In this document: positions 57,577 through 64,000 of the stretch, in pieces
Layout: every line of letters begins with the position of its first letter
Position numbering within the stretch: position 1 is the stretch's first letter
Source: Bacteroidales bacterium
Lineage (GTDB): Bacteria; Bacteroidota; Bacteroidia; Bacteroidales; WCHB1-69
NCBI GenBank assembly: GCA_024400835.1
Contig: JAKSMC010000009.1
Span: 26,958 to 90,957 of the forward strand
Direction: 5' to 3'
DNA length: 64,000 bases
Made by a program: the position numbers and the translations under genes
Notes under the pieces: model-generated
The model's input: the letters and a program-made list of their open reading frames with translations, nothing else
Database searches by the model: none
What the model was told of the DNA's origin: nothing

Positions 57577-58581
57577 CTATTTCTCCAGCGTGATATTGGT
57601 CAACATTCTGATAGACATCATCTGCATTCCCTCGTAATTCATATCGACGCCTTGCACGCTACTGACCTTTTGCGTCACGCCGGTGCCATAGTCATATTCG
57701 TATTCCGCCTCGTTGATGATGTTCATCATTTCCGCTACCTCTTTGGATAGTTCTTTGGACATATTTTTCAAACTTTTGGAATTCAATTTCGAGCTTTCCT
57801 GCAGATGGCAGACTTTGCGTTCGGCATCGAGGTCCTTTACCGTTAAAAGAACGTCATTGGCGGTGTTGAAATCTAAAATTTGGCTCTTAGCAGTGTTTCG
57901 CTGGTAAGAGGTTGCCTTTTTGACAGATACAGTATGTCCGTATAGAGAATGGATGAGGAAAAGTTCGTTGTAGATTTCTTGAAACAAAAAGTCGCTGTTT
58001 AAATACTTCTCCTTCGTCATTTCGAAAAGCAGTTCGGCAATAGCGTATGTGGTGGAATCGTCTTCAACGTACCCGTCGCTTCCTTTTTCCGCTACTGCCG
58101 CCCGTTCCTCTTCTTTTGCTGCAGCCAGCTCAAGCATAATGTTGGTCTTTAGCATAGAGGTATAGGCCGTGGCAATTTCCTCGATATTCTCGATTTCTTT
58201 GAGTTCGCCCAGCGTGTTCGTGGTATAGATGAGGGTGTGCATTTTCTCATAATCAGGGAAAGGAATGCTGGTCTTTCTGTTGACTTTGACGACACTGTCG
58301 AATTTGTGGTCGAATTTCGCCTCCAGGCGGTAACCGTCGGCATTAGCATCCAGCACTTTGAGGTGGAGCGTGTAGGTGAGGGTGTCATCGTCTGGCAGGT
58401 CGGCAAAGGCCTCTTCTCCGACTTCTTCTCCCAACATTCCCATATCGACTTTCATCAATTGCTGTCTGACAATGTTGTAGGTGAATTCCATTCCCTTGGT
58501 CCAGTTGGCCTGGCAGGGTATTTTCTGTGCGAATGACAGAAGACAGGAAAAACAGATGGATAGTAAAAATAGTTTCTTCAT
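57577..58581 (-). CDS. Unknown secreted protein (DUF6263-like)
   Basis: 334 residues from the ATG at 58581, signal peptide MKKLFLLSICFSCLLSFAQ. The mature part reads like a family of small-molecule or cargo-binding Bacteroidota proteins: TKGMEFTYNIVRQQ, TYTLHLKVLDANADGYRLEA, and the end part LQESSKLNSKSLKNMSKELS. I judge it DUF6263-like from the pattern but cannot confirm. It lies 55 bases downstream of a small membrane protein gene on the same strand and could share its transcript. Confidence 0.7.
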   Translation of the reverse strand: MKKLFLLSICFSCLLSFAQKIPCQANWTKGMEFTYNIVRQQLMKVDMGMLGEEVGEEAFADLPDDDTLTYTLHLKVLDANADGYRLEAKFDHKFDSVVKVNRKTSIPFPDYEKMHTLIYTTNTLGELKEIENIEEIATAYTSMLKTNIMLELAAAKEEERAAVAEKGSDGYVEDDSTTYAIAELLFEMTKEKYLNSDFLFQEIYNELFLIHSLYGHTVSVKKATSYQRNTAKSQILDFNTANDVLLTVKDLDAERKVCHLQESSKLNSKSLKNMSKELSKEVAEMMNIINEAEYEYDYGTGVTQKVSSVQGVDMNYEGMQMMSIRMLTNITLEK

Positions 58582-58636
58582 AATATTAAATTTTGGATTT
58601 TTGAAAAAAAAGACCAATCAAACGCGGGCCTTATTC

Positions 58637-58969
58637 TTATTTATTGTCACGTTCTCTCTCAATTTTGCGTTTGGCAATCTTTTTAAGACTTAAAGTGACG
58701 ATGATGACAAACACAACAAGGACAAGCATAAACAGGAAAAATCGCGCGCCCTCGCCGGCGATGTGCGGTTCCAACCACTTGTCGAAGGAATCCATATAAA
58801 GCCCTATCAAGCCACCCATAAAAATGGGAGGCAGTAGTGATTCTTTTGTTGCAGTGTAATACGGACCATCCGGGAATCGGAAATGGCGTAGCATCCACTT
58901 GTATTCGTAATAAATATAGCCCACAAGGAGCGCAATGGCTATTATTATTTTGCAAATTGTCCAAACCAT
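58637..58969 (-). CDS. Small membrane protein, 110 residues
   Basis: Two or three hydrophobic segments (ICKIIIAIALLVGYIYYEY, PIFMGGLIGLYMDSF, FFLFMLVLVVFVIIVTLSLK) and a basic tail. Not recognised. The promoter (58996-59003) puts the start at the ATG at 58969; an in-frame ATG at 59086 would start before the promoter. A divergent promoter for the large T9SS gene is only about 140 bases away. Confidence 0.7.
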   Translation of the reverse strand: MVWTICKIIIAIALLVGYIYYEYKWMLRHFRFPDGPYYTATKESLLPPIFMGGLIGLYMDSFDKWLEPHIAGEGARFFLFMLVLVVFVIIVTLSLKKIAKRKIERERDNK

Positions 58970-58995
58970 ACGGCAAGTATATATTAAAAACGGGG

Positions 58996-59003
58996 CAAAG
59001 ATA
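58996..59003 (-). promoter_or_regulatory. -7 element TATCTTTG for the small membrane protein
   Basis: Matches TAnnTTTG, 26 bases upstream of the ATG at 58969. Confidence 0.8.
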
Positions 59004-59143
59004 ATAATTTTTGACGATATCGCGGGAAATGATGAAGGGATGAAAAGGTAGAGATGTGCCAGAGCCAACATGAAGGTGATTTTCACGCGTGCATTTTACA
59101 TATTTTTATCTTTAAAAAGACAGCATTTTTAACAATTAAATAT

Positions 59144-59151
59144 TATTTTTG
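59144..59151 (+). promoter_or_regulatory. -7 element TATTTTTG for the 1,076-residue T9SS protein
   Basis: Matches TAnnTTTG, 90 bases before the ATG at 59242. Confidence 0.8.
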
Positions 59152-59241
59152 CGGTTTGTTTTAACATTCGTTATAATAACAGCAAAATATATACGCAAAA
59201 AACACAATTCACTATTTATTAATCAATTAATTCAAATCAAA

Positions 59242-62200
59242 ATGAAAAAACTTTTTACACTTGTTATGGCATTAGTTGCTATGGCATTCTGTGCAAAAGC
59301 ACAAACTGTTTTCTCGGATGATTTCGAGGGCTATGCTGCGTTTACCGTAGACCCAGCTGGTTCTTGGACTTATTACGATGTAGATGGGGCTTCTACGTAT
59401 GGCCTGAACGGGACAACCTGGACTAACGCTTACTATGTTGGTTCCGGTATCGTCATGAATCCTTCTCAGACTTCCCCAAGTCAAGCTGCAAACTGGGCTC
59501 CTCATTCTGGCAACCAGTTCTTCTCTATTTGGGACGCCGTTCCTTCTGAAATCGTATCTGGTTCGACAACGGACGACTGGATGGTGACACCTGAATTGAC
59601 ATTGACAAATGCCGCTATCGTTTCCTTCTATGCAAGAGAGGTTGTGGATACTTACGGACCAGAATCTGTCCGCGTATTGTATTCCACCACTACAAATGCC
59701 ATGAGCGCATTCACGGTACTCCAAACACTCAGCGTTGGCGCTGTGGATTGGACAGAATACACATTCAACATTCCGGCTAACACAAAGTATGTTGCTATCA
59801 ACGTTGTGTCTGATGATATCTTCGGCTTCTTCATGGATGATTTCACAATCTTCTATCAACCGACTGGCCCAACAATTCAAGCTACTACCAGCATGGATTT
59901 TGGTACAATCATGGCAGGCAGTACTGCAAACAAACAAACCACGCTTACAGCATACAACCTCACCAGCCCTATCACCGCTACTACAGCTGCTCCATTCGCA
60001 GTTTCTGCTGATGGCACAACTTTCGGCACAACGGCTTCTATTCCTGCTGCTGGCGGTACTCTGTATGTTCAATATGCTCCTACCGCTGCTGGTACCGACA
60101 ACGGCACTATCGCTCTTGCAAGCGGTTCTGCAACAGCTTCTATCGCTTTGACCGGTTCTGCTTTCGATTGCGGTATTGCTACGATTCCTTACTTCACCGA
60201 TTTCACCACCGCCCTCAACGATTGCTGGACAATCATTGACGTAGATGGCAATGGCAATGGCTCTAACGGCCAATTCTCATTTGTTCCGGCTTCTGCTTAC
60301 GCACAATATTACTATAGCAGCACCGATGCCGCTAACGACTGGTTGATTTCTCCTACCTTCACCCTCACGGGTAGCGAAGTCGCTTCTTTCGATTACTCCG
60401 CTTCCAGCTCATACCCTGAGAAATTCCAAGTATTTGCTCTTGGCACAGATACGGTTGCCCTTACTTCTGTAATTACAGCAGCTGGTTCAGCTACGCAGAA
60501 CCTCGACCTGACTTCTTTGTCTGGCAACTACCAAATTGGTATTCATTGTGTTTCTGATGCTGACGAATTATATTTGCGTATCACCAACTTCTCAGTTTCT
60601 TCTGTTGCTGCAGGTTCTCTTACCGTTGTAGGCGACACTTTGGATTTCAGAACCATTCCTAGCGGTTCAAACTCCAACCCTCAAACATTCATCATCAATA
60701 CGACAAACTTCAACGAAGCTGCTACTATTTCTACCGTTGCTCCTTTCGAAGTTTCTCTTGATGGCAATACTTTCGCAGCTTCTGTAACACTTCCTGCTTC
60801 TACAGCAATGTTTACAGCAGACACCATCTACGCAAGATTTGCTCCTACAACTCCGGGCTCCTTCAACGACGTTATCACTATCGCAACTACTTCCACCAAC
60901 GACACTATCATCGTATTGGGCGAAGCTGTTGACTGCTCCGAAGGCATTTCTACTTTCCCGTACGTTTACGACTTCAGCACGGGTTCCTTCCCTCCGACTT
61001 GCTGGACGGTTAACAATGAAGAAAACTTCGACATGGTTGAATTCACCGACGCTGCATACGGTCAAGCTATCATCGTTTTGGATCTCGACAGACTCGTTAC
61101 TCCTGAAATCCACAGCAACAATCCTTTGATGTTCAGCTTTGACCACATGTCTTATGCTGCTGCTTCTGGCGAAGTTCCTACTGCTTCTACTTTCCACGTA
61201 GGTTATTCTTCTACCAACACGGATGCTGCAAGCTTCACTTGGTTGGCTGACGCTAATGTCTCTCTTAATGGTATTAGCAACTATTCCACTCCTATTCCTG
61301 CAGGTACAAAATATGTCGCTATTGACTTGGTTACTCTTGGCTCCTACTTATATTGGGGCCTTTTCGAAGTTGCTGACTATATTATTTATGACAACATCAC
61401 TTTGACCGAACTCTCCGAACCGGTTATGCTCGTAAACGATGAAACTATTAATTTCGGCAGCGTGATTTATGGCAACACCGCTGTTAAGAACACTACTGTC
61501 ACTGCTGCTCTCCTTACCAGCCCTATCACGGTTGCTGCTCCTGCAAACTTCGAAGTTTCTGCTGATGGCAATACTTTCGCAGCTTCTGCTACTATCCCTG
61601 CAGAAGGTGGCACTCTCTATGTAAAATACAATCCTACAACAGTTGGTTCTCACTCTGGCAATGTCACTTTGACCAGCGGTTCCATCTCTAAAACTATCGC
61701 AGTTTCCGGTTCTGCTGTTGACTGCTCTGTTCCTGCAACTCTTCCGTTCTACGAAGATTTCGAAAGCGAACTCACTTCTTGCTGGTTGAACCTCGACAAC
61801 GATGGCGACGGTTTCACTTGGTACACCACTTTGGGTTCTACTATGTCAGCTCACGATGGCAACGGCACTTATGCTTCCGCTTCTTTCGACAATGGCACCG
61901 GTTCTGTTTTGTATCCTGACAACTGGTTGATTACTCCGCAAATCGTCATCCCTGCTGAAGGCGCTTCTCTCAAATGGTGGACTGCTGCTCAAGACGGTAG
62001 CTATCCTGCTGACCACTATGAAGTAATGATCTCTACCACTGGCACTGATGCTGCTAACTTCACCAGCATCTTTGAAGAAACTCTTACTACAGATGAATGG
62101 TTAGAAAGATCTCAAAGCCTCGCTAACTACGCTGGCCAAACTATTCGTATTGCCTTCGTTCATGACAACTGCTCTGATGCTTTCGTTATGAAGATCGACG

Positions 62201-62472
62201 ACATCTCCGTTACTGCTGGTGTTGGCATCAACGAATTCGACAACAGTGTTACTGTATTCCCGAATCCTGCTACCAATGTCTTGAATGTTACTGCAAGCTC
62301 CAACATCTCCCTCGTTGAAGTTTACAACATGATGGGTCAAAAAGTTGCTTCTTTCGATGCAAACGACACTAATACCCAAATCAATGCTTCTGCTTTGACA
62401 AACGGTATCTACATGTTGAGAATCAATACTGAAAATGGCACTGTAAATCAAAAAGTCACGATTGCACGCTAA
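59242..62472 (+). CDS. Adhesin-like repeat protein with T9SS sorting domain
   Basis: 1,076 residues from the ATG at 59242, signal peptide MKKLFTLVMALVAMAFCAKA. Cleaved-adhesin-like domains at both ends (FSDDFEGYAAFTVDPAGSW; FYEDFESELTSCW with DNWLITPQIV) flank about three DUF1573/ASH-like repeats, each with the words FGT/FGS, TLTAYNLTSPIT or FEVSADGNTFAASATIP, and TLYVKYNPTTVG. The T9SS type A domain follows: VTVFPNPATNVLNVTAS, VEVYNMMGQKVASF, TNGIYMLRINTENG. Codons end mostly in T or C (GCT, TCT, CGT), the high-expression set. It probably is an abundant surface adhesin. A strong terminator (62492-62526) follows. Confidence 0.93.
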   Translation: MKKLFTLVMALVAMAFCAKAQTVFSDDFEGYAAFTVDPAGSWTYYDVDGASTYGLNGTTWTNAYYVGSGIVMNPSQTSPSQAANWAPHSGNQFFSIWDAVPSEIVSGSTTDDWMVTPELTLTNAAIVSFYAREVVDTYGPESVRVLYSTTTNAMSAFTVLQTLSVGAVDWTEYTFNIPANTKYVAINVVSDDIFGFFMDDFTIFYQPTGPTIQATTSMDFGTIMAGSTANKQTTLTAYNLTSPITATTAAPFAVSADGTTFGTTASIPAAGGTLYVQYAPTAAGTDNGTIALASGSATASIALTGSAFDCGIATIPYFTDFTTALNDCWTIIDVDGNGNGSNGQFSFVPASAYAQYYYSSTDAANDWLISPTFTLTGSEVASFDYSASSSYPEKFQVFALGTDTVALTSVITAAGSATQNLDLTSLSGNYQIGIHCVSDADELYLRITNFSVSSVAAGSLTVVGDTLDFRTIPSGSNSNPQTFIINTTNFNEAATISTVAPFEVSLDGNTFAASVTLPASTAMFTADTIYARFAPTTPGSFNDVITIATTSTNDTIIVLGEAVDCSEGISTFPYVYDFSTGSFPPTCWTVNNEENFDMVEFTDAAYGQAIIVLDLDRLVTPEIHSNNPLMFSFDHMSYAAASGEVPTASTFHVGYSSTNTDAASFTWLADANVSLNGISNYSTPIPAGTKYVAIDLVTLGSYLYWGLFEVADYIIYDNITLTELSEPVMLVNDETINFGSVIYGNTAVKNTTVTAALLTSPITVAAPANFEVSADGNTFAASATIPAEGGTLYVKYNPTTVGSHSGNVTLTSGSISKTIAVSGSAVDCSVPATLPFYEDFESELTSCWLNLDNDGDGFTWYTTLGSTMSAHDGNGTYASASFDNGTGSVLYPDNWLITPQIVIPAEGASLKWWTAAQDGSYPADHYEVMISTTGTDAANFTSIFEETLTTDEWLERSQSLANYAGQTIRIAFVHDNCSDAFVMKIDDISVTAGVGINEFDNSVTVFPNPATNVLNVTASSNISLVEVYNMMGQKVASFDANDTNTQINASALTNGIYMLRINTENGTVNQKVTIAR

Positions 62473-62491
62473 TTTTCAATTGTAATTCAAT

Positions 62492-62526
62492 AAAAAAATC
62501 CCGGGCTCCTGCTCGGGATTTTTTTT
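62492..62526 (+). terminator. Strong terminator after the adhesin gene
   Basis: Stem AAAAAATCCCG/CGGGATTTTTT with a short GC loop and an 8-T run. Confidence 0.9.
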
Positions 62527-62580
62527 GTCTATATGGAATGACATTCAAATAACGGCTTTTTTTTGGGGGGGATGGAGGAA

Positions 62581-62649
62581 CTAAGAGATAAGAGATAAGA
62601 GTTAAGAGATAAGAGTTAAGAGATAAGAGTTAAGAGATAAGAGTTAAAA
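62581..62649. repeat. Period-7 tract (TAAGAGA/TAAGAGT)
   Basis: About nine alternating 7-base units. It is the longest such tract here and follows a T9-G8 homopolymer run near 62557. Confidence 0.9.
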
Positions 62650-62681
62650 AAGTCGATGTCAAGGGGTAAGCGCTTTTTTAT

Positions 62682-62689
62682 TATTTTTG
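62682..62689 (+). promoter_or_regulatory. -7 element TATTTTTG for the 62781 gene
   Basis: Matches TAnnTTTG followed by CGC, 91 bases before the ATG. Confidence 0.75.
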
Positions 62690-62780
62690 CGCTCTTAAAA
62701 TTTGCGCCGGCCATTTTTACAAAATGACGGCGTAACTATCTAACCTAACACCTATTAAGAATTGAAAATCAAGAATTAAA

Positions 62781-63254
62781 ATGAAGAAGTTTATTGCCAT
62801 CATTGTTTGCCTGTTCACTATGGGCATAGCGCATTCACAAAGCAGTTCCGCACACATCAAATTCATGGGCGTGGAAGTCAACGGACAAGTCAGCACCGTG
62901 GAACAACGTCTAACCACCAAGGGATTCTCCAAGACCAAGGACGACATGTACAAGGGTAAGTTCTCCGGCTTTGACGTGAAACTCAAGTTAGAGAAGAGTG
63001 TGAAGTCCAAGACCGTATATGGGGTAATTGTCAATTTCGGCGAAGACGCCACGCGCGAAGACCTTGTAGAACTTGCCAACTCACTGAACGAGAAATACGG
63101 CACTGAGAATGCTTTCACCAACAACGAAGACGGCCTGGTCGGCATCGAGCTTCCGGAAGGTAGCATCGTCCTCAACTTCGAAAAGAAGACACTGAGTTAC
63201 CTCGACAAGGCAAACATGCAGAAAAACAAGAAAGAGTCGAAAGAAGACCTTTAA
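62781..63254 (+). CDS. Small secreted protein, paralogue of the 32787-33338 protein
   Basis: 157 residues with signal peptide (MKKFIAIIVCLFTMGIAHSQ). The segment IKFMGVEVNGQVSTVEQRLT, then TKGFSKTKDDMYKGKFSGFD, is similar to the protein at 32787-33338 in the same positions. A beta-strand pair (VKLKLEKSVKSKTVYGVIVNF, over 20 residues, split by a turn) and the acidic LVELANSLNEKYGT follow. The C-terminus is Lys-rich. The family's function is unknown. The gene lies between two copies of the same heptamer repeat unit (TAAGAGA) and ends at a terminator. Confidence 0.78.
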   Translation: MKKFIAIIVCLFTMGIAHSQSSSAHIKFMGVEVNGQVSTVEQRLTTKGFSKTKDDMYKGKFSGFDVKLKLEKSVKSKTVYGVIVNFGEDATREDLVELANSLNEKYGTENAFTNNEDGLVGIELPEGSIVLNFEKKTLSYLDKANMQKNKKESKEDL

Positions 63255-63283
63255 AAGTTAAGAGATAAAAGTTAAGAGATAAG
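63253..63283. repeat. Period-7 tract (GTTAAGA/GATAAAA)
   Basis: Shares the TAAGAGA unit with 62581-62649; the two tracts flank the 62781-63254 gene. Confidence 0.7.
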
Positions 63284-63317
63284 GTCCGTGCGAGAGGTTC
63301 GTGCGGGCCTTTTTTTT
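63281..63317 (+). terminator. Terminator after the 62781 gene
   Basis: Stem AAGGTCCGTGCGA with TCGTGCGGGCCTT (G-U pairs allowed), then a run of eight T. Confidence 0.85.
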
Positions 63318-63942
63318 GAAGTGAGAAGGCTGCCCAAAATCCAACCACCAACGGTTAATAACGGACGTCCATCGTATCTCATCCTATAGGCCGACCCGCA
63401 AAAATACAAACAAAAGCACATTTGTATTCAAAAAATAGATATAATACAAGAAACAAACTTTGTATTTTCGTCGCGTTACTTCCCGATGAGGGGATGTACC
63501 ATTTCAAATGCATTTTCACATATTTCGAGACGTGGAACTCGACCTTCCCATAAGTTATATTCGAATATGAAGAAGATGGGCAATCTTAGACAAGCATTTC
63601 GTGTGCAAACGAAAATACTTTACGTGGGGTTGTTCCGTTTCCGTATCCAATATAGCAGGGAGTCGAGCCCTCACGTCAGGATAGGAATACAGATCCTCTC
63701 CACTTTTTGTATATCAAGCAAGGCTCTGCACATCCAGCAATACCCTCACGCCTATCAAGAACTAATTTTCTCTTAGGGCACCAATCTTTCCCCTATCAAG
63801 CTGGTTTTGCTGTTTATTATGGCACTATACAAGGAGAGGGCAGCATGCTTCAGCAAACTTTCGGCCCACTTTCTATTTAATTAACTGAAAACCTGATATC
63901 TACGCCTGTTTTTTTTTTACAGGGACGTATTAAGATTTTTTT
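63318..63942. other. Tail region without a convincing gene
   Basis: About 625 bases. One 96-codon frame is open at 63486-63776 but lacks a promoter, a family pattern and codon bias like its neighbours. The reverse strand shows nothing better. It may hold a decayed gene or only spacer. Confidence 0.4.
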
Positions 63943-63950
63943 TATTTTTG
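63943..63950 (+). promoter_or_regulatory. -7 element TATTTTTG for a gene beyond the window
   Basis: Matches TAnnTTTG followed by CGCCC, like the other promoters; no ATG before base 64000 opens a frame of note. Confidence 0.65.
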
Positions 63951-64000
63951 CGCCCTAATTTTTCCCAAAGTGGAAGGTTAGTGTTTTATTAATAGAAAAG

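Noticed and set aside
62581..62649. CRISPR array
   Set aside because: The units are 7 bases in unbroken tandem, with no spacers and no cas genes.
63486..63776. A 96-codon frame near the right end
   Set aside because: Codon use unlike the neighbours, no promoter, no family pattern; recorded only as spacer.

Overview
The window is a stretch of a Bacteroidales-type (Bacteroidota) chromosome. The main signs are 23 copies of the Bacteroidota -7 promoter element TAnnTTTG (almost always extended to TTTGC) in front of genes, proteins carrying type IX secretion (T9SS) C-terminal sorting domains of both the short 'PNP' type and the gliding-motility (CHU_C-like) type, Bacteroidales-restricted families (DUF4831, DUF3298-type lipoproteins), weak Shine-Dalgarno signals, and an anaerobe-style reverse rubrerythrin. 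No rRNA, tRNA, CRISPR array or integrase/transposase gene was seen.

Layout. 0-4.7 kb: a tight + strand run of rseP (cut by the window edge), an MBOAT acyltransferase, its SGNH-like partner, and nadA. 4.7-6.1 kb: a GxxExxY gene between two inverted copies of a hairpin repeat. 6.1-9.3 kb: S4-domain protein, DUF2147 protein and a five-repeat DUF349 protein on the - strand. 9.3-12.1 kb: palindrome cluster, then an AbiE-type toxin-antitoxin pair lying between two copies of the 3' end of a small winged-helix gene. 12.3-19.2 kb: a 1,932-residue FN3-repeat T9SS surface protein, then a second toxin-antitoxin-like pair again followed by a copy of the 3' end of the preceding gene. 19.3-22.9 kb: glyA, an orphan CoA-transferase subunit A and an unknown secreted protein. 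22.9-29.2 kb: the protein-quality operon tig-clpP-clpX and a conserved envelope cluster (sigma-54 activator, LptE, TPR-like protein, SecG). 29.3-38.1 kb: membrane zinc peptidase, DUF4831 protein, lipoprotein, radical SAM protein, small secreted protein, AAA ATPase, lipoprotein beta-mannosidase and a truncated ORF6N gene. 38.1-42.3 kb: DUF1295 membrane enzyme, DUF3298 lipoprotein, HigBA, an unknown protein and a ComEA-like HhH protein. 42.4-48.6 kb: an apparent operon of one small secreted protein and two ~940-residue paralogous CUB/P-domain/PKD surface proteins. 48.8-58.6 kb: RecQ, small lipoprotein, LysM-M23 peptidase, VCBS-repeat T9SS protein, Nudix hydrolase, alpha/beta hydrolase, reverse rubrerythrin and an unknown secreted protein. 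58.6-64 kb: small membrane protein, a 1,076-residue adhesin-like T9SS protein, a small secreted protein and a 0.7-kb tail without a convincing gene, ending in a promoter for a gene beyond the window.

Common themes are protein export and envelope building (SecG, LptE, RseP, acyl transfer, M23 peptidase, five T9SS cargo proteins) and protein quality control (Tig, ClpXP). The accessory signal is concentrated in small cassettes: two toxin-antitoxin units each followed by a second copy of the 3' end of the gene preceding them, a GxxExxY unit between inverted repeats, a HigBA unit, an ORF6N remnant, and many intergenic tracts with a striking 7-bp period. All calls come from reading the sequence; no database search was run.
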